Source: Psychrobacter okhotskensis (lineage in GTDB: Bacteria; Pseudomonadota; Gammaproteobacteria; Pseudomonadales; Moraxellaceae). Taken from it: a stretch of 64,000 nucleotides of DNA. The translations under genes were made by a program, and so were the position numbers. The notes under the pieces were generated by a model. That model did no database searches. It had not been told where the DNA came from and was given only the letters and a program-made list of their open reading frames with translations. Of the stretch, positions 46,590 to 55,384 are shown piece after piece (the first letter of the stretch is position 1; the number at the start of each line of letters is the position of its first letter). The stretch lies in the NCBI RefSeq assembly GCF_013248965.1, contig NZ_JABRVQ010000005.1, positions 1 to 64,000 of the forward strand, in the 5' to 3' direction.

Positions 46590-49500
46590 ATGACCGCTAA
46601 GCCGTCCGCTCAAAATCCTCATTCAGCTGAACCGTTAGTCATAGGCGATGCCATCTATCATTTGGCAGACCATACGCCGATGATGGTGCAATATCTAACC
46701 ATGAAAGCCAATTATCCGCAAGCACTGCTGCTGTACCGGATGGGTGACTTTTATGAATTATTTTTTGATGATGCCAAGCGTGCCGCGCAAATCTTAGACA
46801 TCACCTTGACCCGCCGTGGTACGGATAAAGCAGGTAACACCATTGCGATGGCAGGCGTGCCCTTTCATGCCGCTGACAGCTATATGGCGCGGCTGATTGC
46901 GGCTGGGCAAACCGTGGTCGTATGTGAGCAAATTGACGAAACTTTTAATGGTAATAGCACTGTCAATACGAGTAATAAATCCAATGCGTCTAGACTGTCT
47001 AACATGGGCGATAAGCAAAAAAAAGACAAAAGCAAATCTGCCGCTGGTACTATCATGCGCCGTGAAGTGGTTAAAACGCTGACCGCTGGGACGATTACCG
47101 ATGATGCGCTCATTGCGCCCAATCATACACCGACCGTGGTCGCGATTGATATTGCAATGCCAAAAGGTAACAGCAACCAAGCTTTGCAAGCCGCCATTAG
47201 TCAAATGGATTTAGCCGCTGGGACGTTGACCACCCAAAGCCTAGCAGCAGATAATAATGATATCGAAGGTTTGCAAACTCAAATGCTGACGGTGCTCGCA
47301 CGCTTTGCCCCGAGTGAATGTATCATTAGCGAGGCACTCAGTCACAGCGATGTAAATAGTAGTGGTAATGGCGAAGATTGGTTGACATGGCTACGGCAAA
47401 ATCTTGATTGCCCTATCATCGAAGTCGCTGCCAATGACTTTCACCGTGAGCATGCCAGCGAGACGCTTTGTCAGCAGTTTGAGGTACAACGCCTCGATGG
47501 TCTAGGAATTAGCGATGCCACGCTTAGCCAATCTAGCTGTGCCGCCCTTATTCATTATGCACGGCAAACCCAACAGCGCCATGTGCCACAAGTTAATCAG
47601 CTTATCGTCGAGTACAGCGATAACTATCTAATCATTGATGCCAATAGTCAGCAAAATCTTGAGCTATTTACACCCGTCAGCAGTAACGGTACGTCGCTGA
47701 TATCGGTGCTCAATCACTGTCAAACACCAATGGGACGTCGTTTGCTTATGCAGCAAATGAAGCGTCCACTACGGCAACATGCACGTATCAATCTGCGCTT
47801 AGAGGCGATAGCCAGCCTTTTACAGACAGACAGTCAATCGGATGAAAACAAACAGCTTAAGCAAAATTTAGAAAACAGCTCATTGGTCAGTGATTTACGC
47901 GATAACTTAAATGCCATCGGTGATATAGAGCGTATCAGTAGCCGTATCGGGCTGATGAGCGCTAAACCACGTGACCTGCGTAAACTTGCTGATGGTATTG
48001 CTAGTAGCACCCAGCTTAATACTCTACTGATAAATGCAGGTATTAGCCATGAGCAGGCAGGACTGTTGCCCATGCTGATGCAGCAATTGCCTGTACAGCT
48101 ACCTGCCGTACAGTCCGTTGCTGAGCTAATCGAGCGCGCTATTATCACCGAGCCACCAGCGCATATCCGTGATGGTGGCATGCTAGCCGCAGGTTTTGAT
48201 GCTGAGTTTGATCGCTTGACTCATTTGCATGACAATATCCAAGTGACCTTGGATGAGATGGTAGAGCGCGCGCGTCAAGAAAGCCAATTGCCCAGCCTAA
48301 AAGTGGGCTTTAATAAGGTCAGCGGTTTTTATTTTGAATTGCCTAAAATGCAGGCAAAAAATGCACCGGCGCACTTTATCCGTCGGCAAACGCTAAAGAG
48401 CAGCGAGCGCTTTATCACCGATGAGCTAAAGACAGTCGAGACCGAGTATCTAAGCGCACAGACATTAGCGTTAACTCGTGAAAAACAGCTATATCACCAA
48501 CTGTTGACACTATTAAGCAGCCATTTAGCGGAACTACAACAGCTAAGCGCGGCTATTGCGCAAATAGATGTGCTTAGTAATTGGGCGCAACTTGCCATGA
48601 CTTATAACTGGCAACGTCCAGCCATGAGCAATGACTCAAAAGATGATAGTGTCTTAAACAACAGTCATTCGAAGAATGGCTTGAATAATAACAGTCATTC
48701 GAAGAATGGCTTGAATAATAACAGTCAAACCAGTATCGATATTAAAGCAGGTCGTCATGTGGTTGTTGAAGCGGCGCTAAATCCAGCCAATACTGGAAAT
48801 ACTGTTAATAAAATCAACAATTCTCAACCTACGAGCCATTTTGTCGCCAATGATTGCGCTTTAGGCAGTCATGCAAACCCTGAAAGACTGTTAATGATTA
48901 CCGGTCCTAATATGGGTGGTAAGTCTACCTTTATGCGCCAAACAGCATTGATTGTTTTACTGGCGCATTGTGGTAGCTTCGTCCCAGCAGCGCGTGCCCA
49001 TATCGGTGATATCGACCGTATCTTTACTCGTATTGGCTCAACTGATGATTTAGCAGGCGGTAAATCCACCTTTATGGTAGAAATGATTGAAACCGCTAAT
49101 ATCCTTAATCAAGCAACAAGCAAATCACTCGTATTAATGGATGAAGTCGGACGCGGTACGGCGACCACTGACGGTCTCGCTATTGCTCATGCCTGTGTCA
49201 ATCGCTTGGTCGAGATTGGCTGCCTGACCTTATTTGCCACCCATTATTTTGAACTGACAAAATTGGCGCAGAGTACAAATTACGCTGAAAGTAGCCATGC
49301 CAATATTCGTAATGTCCATGTCGCCGCCAGTGAAATCGATGGTCAATTATTGCTATTGCATCAAATACGCGCAGGGGCAGCAAGCTCTAGCTTTGGACTA
49401 CATGTCGCTAAGATGGCTGGTATTCCGACTCAGGTATTGAATGATGCCAAGCGCTATTTAGTAGACAACTTGAAAATAAATAGCGTAAAAACAGAAAACG

Positions 49501-49760
49501 AAAAAGTTGCAATAGATAAAGTTGATGACAAAAATGACTTAGCTAAGTCAGTAAAGGATAAACGCCAGCAGGCTTATAATGACGAGGCAGAAAAAGCAAA
49601 TAGCAGCAGTAATAACCAAACTAGAACTACGAATAATAATCCACAGCAAAATCAGCTATTTAGCTTGCAAGATGAGCTTAACGCTATTAACCCTGACAAC
49701 CTAACACCCAAGCAAGCGCATGACCTGCTCTATCATCTTAAGAAATTCATTAGTCATTAA
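46590..49760 (+). CDS. mutS: DNA mismatch repair protein MutS
   Basis: 1056 aa, about 200 longer than E. coli MutS (853). Mismatch-reading F54-Y-E56 in [13 protein letters not shown], then connector, lever/clamp domains and the ATPase with Walker [10 protein letters not shown] at 772-780, [21 protein letters not shown] and the His in FATHYFEL. The extra length comes from polar inserts: about 120-160 ([23 protein letters not shown]), about 685-735 (a tandem repeat), and an Asn/Lys-rich C-terminal linker (about 965-1020) before the final helix. All catalytic motifs are intact. fdxA follows 92 bp downstream. Confidence 0.97.
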   Translation: MTAKPSAQNPHSAEPLVIGDAIYHLADHTPMMVQYLTMKANYPQALLLYRMGDFYELFFDDAKRAAQILDITLTRRGTDKAGNTIAMAGVPFHAADSYMARLIAAGQTVVVCEQIDETFNGNSTVNTSNKSNASRLSNMGDKQKKDKSKSAAGTIMRREVVKTLTAGTITDDALIAPNHTPTVVAIDIAMPKGNSNQALQAAISQMDLAAGTLTTQSLAADNNDIEGLQTQMLTVLARFAPSECIISEALSHSDVNSSGNGEDWLTWLRQNLDCPIIEVAANDFHREHASETLCQQFEVQRLDGLGISDATLSQSSCAALIHYARQTQQRHVPQVNQLIVEYSDNYLIIDANSQQNLELFTPVSSNGTSLISVLNHCQTPMGRRLLMQQMKRPLRQHARINLRLEAIASLLQTDSQSDENKQLKQNLENSSLVSDLRDNLNAIGDIERISSRIGLMSAKPRDLRKLADGIASSTQLNTLLINAGISHEQAGLLPMLMQQLPVQLPAVQSVAELIERAIITEPPAHIRDGGMLAAGFDAEFDRLTHLHDNIQVTLDEMVERARQESQLPSLKVGFNKVSGFYFELPKMQAKNAPAHFIRRQTLKSSERFITDELKTVETEYLSAQTLALTREKQLYHQLLTLLSSHLAELQQLSAAIAQIDVLSNWAQLAMTYNWQRPAMSNDSKDDSVLNNSHSKNGLNNNSHSKNGLNNNSQTSIDIKAGRHVVVEAALNPANTGNTVNKINNSQPTSHFVANDCALGSHANPERLLMITGPNMGGKSTFMRQTALIVLLAHCGSFVPAARAHIGDIDRIFTRIGSTDDLAGGKSTFMVEMIETANILNQATSKSLVLMDEVGRGTATTDGLAIAHACVNRLVEIGCLTLFATHYFELTKLAQSTNYAESSHANIRNVHVAASEIDGQLLLLHQIRAGAASSSFGLHVAKMAGIPTQVLNDAKRYLVDNLKINSVKTENEKVAIDKVDDKNDLAKSVKDKRQQAYNDEAEKANSSSNNQTRTTNNNPQQNQLFSLQDELNAINPDNLTPKQAHDLLYHLKKFISH
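48661..48727 (+). repeat. 30-bp in-frame tandem repeat inside mutS
   Basis: Two perfect 30-bp units (48661-48690, 48691-48720) begin ACAGTCATTCGAAGAATGG and code for [11 protein letters not shown] third starts (ACAGTCA) and then departs. Unit length is a multiple of three, so slippage would alter the linker without frameshift. The insert lies shortly before the ATPase domain. Confidence 0.95.
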
Positions 49761-49852
49761 AGGGAATTGTCAAATAGCGGTAAAGGCGCTAAAATATGCT
49801 TTATTTTTCAAATATTCTATTTTGCTCAATCCAATAACAGGTAGACATCACT

Positions 49853-50176
49853 ATGACCTTTGTCGTTACAGATAACTGCATTCTTTGCAAATACACCGAC
49901 TGTGTGGAAGTCTGTCCTGTGGACTGCTTTTATGAAGGCCCGAACTTCCTCGTCATCGATCCTGACGAGTGCATCGACTGCGCGCTATGCGAGCCTGAAT
50001 GTCCCGCCAATGCCATCTTTTCAGAAGATGAAGTGCCCAAAGGGCAAGAGATGTTCACTCAGCTAAACGAAGAGCTGGCGCAAAAATGGCCAAACATTAC
50101 TGAGATGAAAGGTCAGTTGCCAGAAGCTGAGAAATGGGATGGCGTGGAAGGTAAGATTCAGTATTTAGAGAAGTAG
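49853..50176 (+). CDS. fdxA: 7Fe-8S ferredoxin FdxA
   Basis: 107 aa. Cluster ligands are in [20 protein letters not shown] and [18 protein letters not shown], the Azotobacter-type [3Fe-4S][4Fe-4S] pattern, followed by the typical C-terminal extension with WPNITEMKG. Small electron carrier of unclear partner. The mutS-fdxA neighbourhood is conserved in Pseudomonadales. Confidence 0.96.
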   Translation: MTFVVTDNCILCKYTDCVEVCPVDCFYEGPNFLVIDPDECIDCALCEPECPANAIFSEDEVPKGQEMFTQLNEELAQKWPNITEMKGQLPEAEKWDGVEGKIQYLEK

Positions 50177-50209
50177 CTAACCGATTACAGCTCTTTAGAT
50201 TTCTGAAGA

Positions 50210-50255
50210 TAAAAAAACCACCTAACAGATATATACTGCTAGATAGTTTTTTATT
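50210..50255. terminator. Probable bidirectional terminator, fdxA / second pilin gene
   Basis: AAAAAAACCACCTAACAG and CTGCTAGATAGTTTTTT pair imperfectly (a G-U pair and a bulge) around ATATATA, with A and U tracts on both sides. It lies between convergent genes. Confidence 0.65.
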
Positions 50256-50287
50256 ATCTTAATACTCTATTACTATGATTGATAAAA

Positions 50288-50737
50288 TTACTTGCATGCG
50301 GGCGGTAAATAAGCTTTAAGAATACCTGTTGAAGCTCGGCATTGCCAAGTACCATCAGCAGCGCGATCAAGAATAAGACTTTGATTAGATAAATAGCTTA
50401 ATTTCTTAATTTGGCAAGTTATAGCATTTTGGGCTATGCCGTTTGTACTCGGAGCTGTCACACTAAACTGACAATAATCGCTATCAGTTGGCATATTCAA
50501 ACCGCTCACCGTAAAATCTACTACACTCTCTCCTTCGTCAATCAATATCTCATATGGTAGTCTGAAGTGATTTAATTCTTGATAAACTATCACTAAATCA
50601 GTTCTTCTAATATTTACTTGATAGCTAACTGTAGCTATCGCTGCCAAGATACCAATTATTGTGATAGTTACCATTAGTTCTATCAAGGTAAATCCTGACT
50701 CGGATGAAAGATAACGGTTTGAATTTAATAACAGCAT
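50288..50737 (-). CDS. Type IV pilin (second pilin gene of the islet)
   Basis: 149 aa. Prepilin peptidase site SG/FTLIELM with Glu5, then the hydrophobic N-terminal helix ending LAAIATVSYQ. The leader is unusually long at about 16 residues. The C-terminal part has four Cys, including the pair WQCRAST...LPPACK, which would form the pilin D-loop disulfide. At about 130 mature residues it is the size of a major pilin rather than a typical minor one. A sigma-54-like promoter lies 35-51 bp upstream, and a TfpX/TfpZ-type gene is directly upstream on the same strand. Role uncertain: alternative major pilin, minor pilin or competence pilin. Confidence 0.85.
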   Translation of the reverse strand: MLLLNSNRYLSSESGFTLIELMVTITIIGILAAIATVSYQVNIRRTDLVIVYQELNHFRLPYEILIDEGESVVDFTVSGLNMPTDSDYCQFSVTAPSTNGIAQNAITCQIKKLSYLSNQSLILDRAADGTWQCRASTGILKAYLPPACK

Positions 50738-50771
50738 AGTAGCAAATCAGATAATGAGTAATACTCTCTTA

Positions 50772-50788
50772 TTGCACAAGATATGCCA
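50772..50788 (-). promoter_or_regulatory. Putative sigma-54 promoter of the second pilin gene
   Basis: On the minus strand TGGCATATCTTGTGCAA has GG and GC with the -24/-12 spacing (TGGCA-N8-TGC). It lies 35 bp before the pilin start. The -24 part is in a duplicated 14-bp block. Confidence 0.55.
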
Positions 50789-50808
50789 CTCCGCATATGC
50801 CACTCCGC
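50781..50808. repeat. Perfect 14-bp tandem repeat at the second pilin promoter
   Basis: ATATGCCACTCCGC occurs twice without a gap (50781-50794, 50795-50808). On the coding strand each unit contains TGGCATAT, so the -24 element of the proposed sigma-54 promoter is doubled. Confidence 0.9.
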
Positions 50809-50869
50809 TTCACATGGCGATATTCATTTTTTGAACTACGCGTTCTTTCTATAAACAAAGGTATAATTA

Positions 50870-51604
50870 TTACCAAGGACGTAAGTCAACAATAGCAACC
50901 ACAGTACCGCCCTTATTTTTATTAATAAGAACAGTCATATCTTTATTTGAAGTAAGGGGTAAAAAGCTATCAGCTTGGGGATATTTTTTAAGTATTTCAT
51001 CTATCTTTATTGAAGAGTTGTACTGATTTAGCGCTGCTAACTGTAAACTATTTTTTATAATAAGTGGTTTAGCAGCTTCGAAGTCTCGATAAAGCTTTGG
51101 ACGCTGTGCAGGTTTAATACCATAATTCGTCTCTGTCATTATTATATCAAGTTGCTCATTTGGATTATTGGTAGAAATATCGACATAACGATACTCAGGA
51201 CCAAATGTAGGCAAAACCATAGGATGTTCTGGGTCATCAATTAGCTCATTAACCCTAACTAACTCAAATCTATCGACCACATAGGCTATCCAAACTGGTC
51301 GCGCTTCATACACTGAATATAAACCGTAGCCTAAAGCGCTCAATTGAAACAAGGCGATAACTGACAAATCCATTATTAAAGTTTTTTTATTCTTTTTATA
51401 TACTATAAACGTTAATAACGGCCCTAATACTAAGTCTACTGCCAGTATCATTATAAATATCTTACTAACATCCGTAGCTTTGAACAAAGGTGCGGGATAC
51501 CATGCATTTGTAATGATCATATAGCATATCAATGCTAGGATAACGCTAATACCTAAGTGAATAAAAGTCGCTTTCATTTTATCTTTGATAACTGCTGATA
51601 TCAC
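50870..51604 (-). CDS. TfpX/TfpZ family type IV pilin accessory protein
   Basis: 244 aa. Two to three N-terminal membrane helices (FIHLGISVILALICYMI, DVSKIFIMILAVDLVLGPLLTFIVY, LIMDLSVIALFQLSALGYGLYSV) are followed by a soluble part beginning ARPVWIAYVVDRFELVRVNEL, the pattern of the TfpX/TfpZ pilin accessory family. In Pseudomonas aeruginosa such proteins are encoded beside particular pilin alleles and affect pilin subunit behaviour. The GTG start at 51604 has AGGAG eight bases upstream; an ATG at 51577 lacks one. Here it sits next to the second pilin gene, which argues for a pilin-specific partner. Confidence 0.85.
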   Translation of the reverse strand: MISAVIKDKMKATFIHLGISVILALICYMIITNAWYPAPLFKATDVSKIFIMILAVDLVLGPLLTFIVYKKNKKTLIMDLSVIALFQLSALGYGLYSVYEARPVWIAYVVDRFELVRVNELIDDPEHPMVLPTFGPEYRYVDISTNNPNEQLDIIMTETNYGIKPAQRPKLYRDFEAAKPLIIKNSLQLAALNQYNSSIKIDEILKKYPQADSFLPLTSNKDMTVLINKNKGGTVVAIVDLRPW

Positions 51605-51643
51605 CTGTCACACTCCTAATTTATTATTTTTGATATCGAGTAG

Positions 51644-53143
51644 TTAAAGTCTTTCAATTGAATGATAGTAATACTTATCCAGTCTGGGCAAATCATCAGT
51701 ATGAACTTTCTGATTTTTATTAAAAAATTCCACTTGCGAAAGCTTTTGACTATTTGGGCAAGCAAAATTACACAGCATAATATTTTGCAAATCTGCGCTA
51801 TTATTTCTGGTAATAACATATGCCGACTCGCCAAACACTTCATACCAATTTTTAAAAAGGGTTTGGGTATACCCATGTTCTGTTACCGGTCTCCCTATTA
51901 TATTTGCCATAATAAATTTGCTAGTAGCCTTAAACTTAGTGAGTGCTTCAAGTGTATATAAATTACTGGCCACAAACCTACCTTGAAAAGCATCAATTAA
52001 CATAAAATCATACTTTAAGTCACTGCGACGCGTCAAATAACCTCTAGCGTCTTCTCCGATAAACTTGATATTTTGCGCTATTGATGCTTTTAAAAAATAA
52101 GTTTCAATAATTTTTGGTAATTCTTTATCTATTTCTATAACCGTAATATCCATATGAGGGTTGGCGTAAGCGATCTCACTCGGCGTTCCCATACCGGCAC
52201 CGCCTATTATTACTATACTATTGGGTGAAGTTTTTTCTATGCCCTGTACTGTAATCTCTCCATATTGAGTACAGTTTTTTTTGGTTTCATATACCCAGCA
52301 ACTACTTATTGACTGTCCGGGCTTATCAGTAATAGTGACGGCAGGCTGTCCTTCATAGTCAATATACTTCACAAACCAAGCACCTGTCGCCGTTTGATAT
52401 CCCGTATCTACTTTATTAAAGTAGATGAACACTATGGTTATAATAAACGCTAAAGTGGCTATAATATAATTTTTATAAGGTAGGTTTCGTTTATCAGACT
52501 CAGCGCCTCGCGCGAGCACTGCCAGTCTAGTACAGAGCAATGCGCTTATTGCTAATGCCGCTATAAACAATGCCAAACTACTCATGAGACCAATATATGG
52601 CAATAAAAAAATGGGGGTCAAGGTTGAGCCAAGTACGCTACCAATAGTAGTTACAGATACCATCATCCCGGCATTCTTACCTGCATCAACATGGTTTTTA
52701 TTTTCGTACTGTAATGTCAAAAACTGCGTAATTAGAGGAATACTGGTTGAACCAAACGCTAAACCCACCCCATAAAGTAGCCCTACCCCTACTGCAGCGA
52801 GTATCGGACTATCAATCCTAGCGGTCATAGCTTCTAATAGCGGCAATTGAATAATGCAAGCCACTGCATGAGAAGCGGCAGATAGTGACAATACGAGACC
52901 TGCTTTTAATAATGCTTCTCTTGGCGTACGGATAGATTGTGATAAACGACCGCCATACCAATAACCAATAGCAATTGCAATTAATACCATCGCTAATATT
53001 ACACCGGTGATAGAAATTGAAGATCCGATATAAGTAGCTGATATTCTAATGGCATATATCTCAATACCGAGGCCAGCAAAACCTTCAAGCAGGGCAATAA
53101 TCAGACATATAGTAATAACTTGTTTCTGCATGAAATGACTCAC
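51644..53143 (-). CDS. Polytopic membrane protein fused to a spermidine-synthase-like domain
   Basis: 499 aa. Residues about 1-200 form six to seven hydrophobic helices with an MFS-like look (IAIGYWYGGRLSQ..., GVGLLYGVGLAFGSTSIPL), with another helix at about 225-243. The C-terminal half resembles the Rossmann methyltransferase-like fold of polyamine synthases: VIIGGAGMGTPSEIAYANPHMDITVIEIDKEL is the nucleotide-binding loop with its acidic residue, and AQNIKFIGEDARGYL and YDFMLIDAFQG follow. The typical spermidine-synthase gate residues cannot be confirmed by eye. Membrane-fused versions are of unknown activity. It ends 39 bp before the TfpX/TfpZ gene, so the two probably share a transcript. 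Confidence 0.8.
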   Translation of the reverse strand: MSHFMQKQVITICLIIALLEGFAGLGIEIYAIRISATYIGSSISITGVILAMVLIAIAIGYWYGGRLSQSIRTPREALLKAGLVLSLSAASHAVACIIQLPLLEAMTARIDSPILAAVGVGLLYGVGLAFGSTSIPLITQFLTLQYENKNHVDAGKNAGMMVSVTTIGSVLGSTLTPIFLLPYIGLMSSLALFIAALAISALLCTRLAVLARGAESDKRNLPYKNYIIATLAFIITIVFIYFNKVDTGYQTATGAWFVKYIDYEGQPAVTITDKPGQSISSCWVYETKKNCTQYGEITVQGIEKTSPNSIVIIGGAGMGTPSEIAYANPHMDITVIEIDKELPKIIETYFLKASIAQNIKFIGEDARGYLTRRSDLKYDFMLIDAFQGRFVASNLYTLEALTKFKATSKFIMANIIGRPVTEHGYTQTLFKNWYEVFGESAYVITRNNSADLQNIMLCNFACPNSQKLSQVEFFNKNQKVHTDDLPRLDKYYYHSIERL

Positions 53144-53217
53144 TACATATACTTAAGCAACCAACGTTATTAAATTATTTTTATTTAATAATACCAAAGA
53201 AATATTCATACATTCTC

Positions 53218-54393
53218 TTACAATTTTTGATTAAGTCGATATTGATAAATATATTTAACTAATTTTGATATGTTACCCGGATTTTGTTTGACGTTGGTTA
53301 GCATTGTCATTACTCCTCCCTTGTCGTCTATCACTAATAACGCAGCAACAGATGACATACTACCGTCGCGCCAATAAAAGCGTAAACGCGGATCTATACT
53401 ATATTCATAACCCATATAGCCATGACAACCCTTCACTATAGAGAAATCGCATAAGTTATTAGAAGGTCTATTGGTAATATTAGGACGCTGGGACTTTTCC
53501 ATATCATGGACGATAGTCACTAAAGATGACGCATCACCATATAATCCTGCTACAGACGCTAATGATTCATAATTATAAGACTTATCCAGTAGCTTTATGG
53601 CGCTATTAGTAATAGGTAGACTACTGTCATCGCTAGCAAAATCAAAGTTTTCAAAATTAGATAACTGATAACGTTGTTTTACAATATCTCGATAAGACTG
53701 TTGATACTTCTCCTCTGCAATACGCGATAGAAGACAGTAACCCGTATTAGAGTATGCTACCTTTGTACCAGGATCAAATTGCAAGTTAACTAATGCCAGT
53801 TGCTGCACCCTGTTAGGACACCATGGCTCAGGCTCGAACATATCATCGTTTATTCCTAGAGTCTGACGATCAAAGCCTGCTCTGTGAGACAATAAATCTT
53901 TAACTTTAATGTCCTTGACGCGATCATCTCGATAAACTAACCCACGTAATTCAGGTAGTAAATTGACCACTTTATCTTCAAGGCTAAGCTTGTCCTTACG
54001 TATTAAATCTAAAACCAGATCGGCTGTAAATACTTTAGTCACACTAGCGAATTGATAAGTGGTAGTGGTTTCTACTTTTGGCTCTTCATCTATTTTATTC
54101 ATCCATCCTGACACACAAGTAGTGAGCTTACCTGCTGGTGATAAATAAGCTAGAGATAAATTGGTTATAGGGTCACGGTCGTTAGGCTGATCTATTAATT
54201 TTATAGCTGTGCTACGCAGCCAAGCAGCGTCACCTTGGCAACGCAAATCATGCTCTAGTTTCTTCCAGCGATACCAATCAGAAGCTATCTTAGGATAGGG
54301 CGACTGATCTACGGCTATTACTAATCCAAATAAAGCAAAAATTAATACAATAACTTGCCATAGCTTATTCTGTTTATTAGATGAGTTGTCCAT
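53218..54393 (-). CDS. Membrane-anchored serine beta-lactamase-like hydrolase
   Basis: 391 aa. An uncleaved-looking N-terminal helix (VIVLIFALFGLVIAV, about 14-28) would anchor it with the domain in the periplasm. The class C/PBP-like motifs are SVTK (nucleophile S117, K120) and YSN at 214-216; a KTG/HxG equivalent is possibly in GCHGYMGYE. Members include esterases, D-aminopeptidases and penicillin-recognising enzymes, so substrate is open. Position directly downstream of pilA, after its terminator, and upstream of the spermidine-synthase-like gene makes a role in pilus or envelope modification worth testing. Confidence 0.85.
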   Translation of the reverse strand: MDNSSNKQNKLWQVIVLIFALFGLVIAVDQSPYPKIASDWYRWKKLEHDLRCQGDAAWLRSTAIKLIDQPNDRDPITNLSLAYLSPAGKLTTCVSGWMNKIDEEPKVETTTTYQFASVTKVFTADLVLDLIRKDKLSLEDKVVNLLPELRGLVYRDDRVKDIKVKDLLSHRAGFDRQTLGINDDMFEPEPWCPNRVQQLALVNLQFDPGTKVAYSNTGYCLLSRIAEEKYQQSYRDIVKQRYQLSNFENFDFASDDSSLPITNSAIKLLDKSYNYESLASVAGLYGDASSLVTIVHDMEKSQRPNITNRPSNNLCDFSIVKGCHGYMGYEYSIDPRLRFYWRDGSMSSVAALLVIDDKGGVMTMLTNVKQNPGNISKLVKYIYQYRLNQKL

Positions 54394-54434
54394 ATTTATC
54401 CATTAAAAAAACTACCACTTTGAACAATTTAAAA

Positions 54435-54471
54435 TAAAAAAAAGAAGAGCATAATTAACGCTCTTCTTTTC
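54435..54471 (-). terminator. Intrinsic terminator of pilA
   Basis: On the minus strand AAAAGAAGAGC-GTTAATTAT-GCTCTTCTTTTTTTT: an 11-bp perfect stem and a long U tract, about 50 bp after the pilA stop. It should limit read-through into the hydrolase gene. Confidence 0.95.
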
Positions 54472-54519
54472 ATCTAAAAATATTAAGTTCAAATACCGAA
54501 TTTAGTCATAAGATTAAGA

Positions 54520-55065
54520 CTATTCAGCTGGAGCTGGAGCTGGAGCTGCAGCAGCAGTTGCACGGCATGATGCAGGTACATATTTATTATCACCATCGAA
54601 TGAACAGCCCCAAGTACGAATTGGTTGGTTAGTACCAGATACAAAATCAGCTGCAACCATCGCAGTACCTGGGACACCGTTAGCACCTAAACTTTTATAA
54701 GGTGTCAAAGTAACGGCTTTGCCGTTAACAGCAGAACCAATATTTTGTGCATATACTGATATCGCACCTGCAGCAGTAGTTGTTAATTTACTAACATACT
54801 TACTACTAACTGGCACAGCATCACCAGCTGCACCAGCTGTTTCACCACAACCCCATCCATTATCAGCAGCAGCTACAGGTAGACCAGCGTCCGCCGCTTC
54901 AGAAACAGTGTTTTTACAAGCTGTAGCAGCTAATACTACTTCGGTCATTTTTGCACGAGCAGTATAATCTTGATACGCAGGTAGCGCGATTGCCGCTAGA
55001 ATACCGATAATGGCGATAACGATCATTAGTTCGATTAAGGTAAAACCTTTTTGTGCAGTGTTCAT
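54520..55065 (-). CDS. pilA: Major type IV pilin PilA/PilE
   Basis: 181 aa. Short leader MNTAQKG cleaved before [33 protein letters not shown], the classic N-terminal helix with Glu5. The globular domain has two Cys pairs, one probably in AATACKNT...GWGCGE and the D-loop [16 protein letters not shown]. An unusual Ala/Pro tail ([13 protein letters not shown]) follows the last Cys. The sigma-54 promoter upstream, the own terminator and GGAG before the ATG (AAAGGAGTTCAT) mark it as the highly expressed structural pilin. It lies between the minor-pilin operon and the accessory islet. Confidence 0.93.
   Translation of the reverse strand: MNTAQKGFTLIELMIVIAIIGILAAIALPAYQDYTARAKMTEVVLAATACKNTVSEAADAGLPVAAADNGWGCGETAGAAGDAVPVSSKYVSKLTTTAAGAISVYAQNIGSAVNGKAVTLTPYKSLGANGVPGTAMVAADFVSGTNQPIRTWGCSFDGDNKYVPASCRATAAAAPAPAPAE
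54523..54558 (-). repeat. Short hexamer and triplet repeats in the pilA 3' end
   Basis: GCTGGA occurs three times and then GCTGCAGCAGCAG (plus-strand reading), coding for the Ala/Pro tail of the pilin. Change of copy number would lengthen or shorten the tail in frame. Confidence 0.85.
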
Positions 55066-55156
55066 ATGAACTCCTTTAGAGGTATATAAAGATAACTAGC
55101 TATGGGCGCATTTTTTATCTTTAATGATATAATAAATTTCTTTCTTACTATAAGTG

Positions 55157-55174
55157 TTGCAGGTAGCGTGCCAA
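55157..55174 (-). promoter_or_regulatory. Sigma-54 promoter of pilA
   Basis: On the minus strand TTGGCACGCTACCTGCAA matches the sigma-54 consensus (TTGGCACG-N4-TTGCA) except for one base in the -12 element. It lies about 92 bp before the pilA start. Major pilin genes of Pseudomonas, Moraxella and relatives are sigma-54 and PilS/PilR dependent, so this is expected. Confidence 0.88.
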
Positions 55175-55343
55175 AACATCACTATTATTGTTTTTATAGC
55201 TAAAACAGGGCTGTAACTCCTAATTTCGGCCTTACTTAGACATTTATTGTCTTATTATCCTTACATAGCATTACTAATGTTACTACCAAACTACTGAAAA
55301 TTGTCAATTTGGCTGTATTTCAGTAGTGAAAAGTAAACGCCTC

Positions 55344-55377
55344 TGACAAAATTTGTCACTTCTCTACAAAATTTGTA
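55344..55377. promoter_or_regulatory. Two phased palindromes upstream of pilA, candidate activator sites
   Basis: TGACAAAATTTGTCA (55344-55358) and TACAAAATTTGTA (55365-55377) are perfect palindromes around one central base, with the same core ACAAAATTTGT. Centres are 20 bp apart, about two helical turns, and about 190 bp upstream of the sigma-54 element. Placement suits a PilR-type activator or another dimeric regulator. They also lie at the 3' end of the minor-pilin operon. Confidence 0.6.
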
Positions 55378-55384
55378 AACTTTA

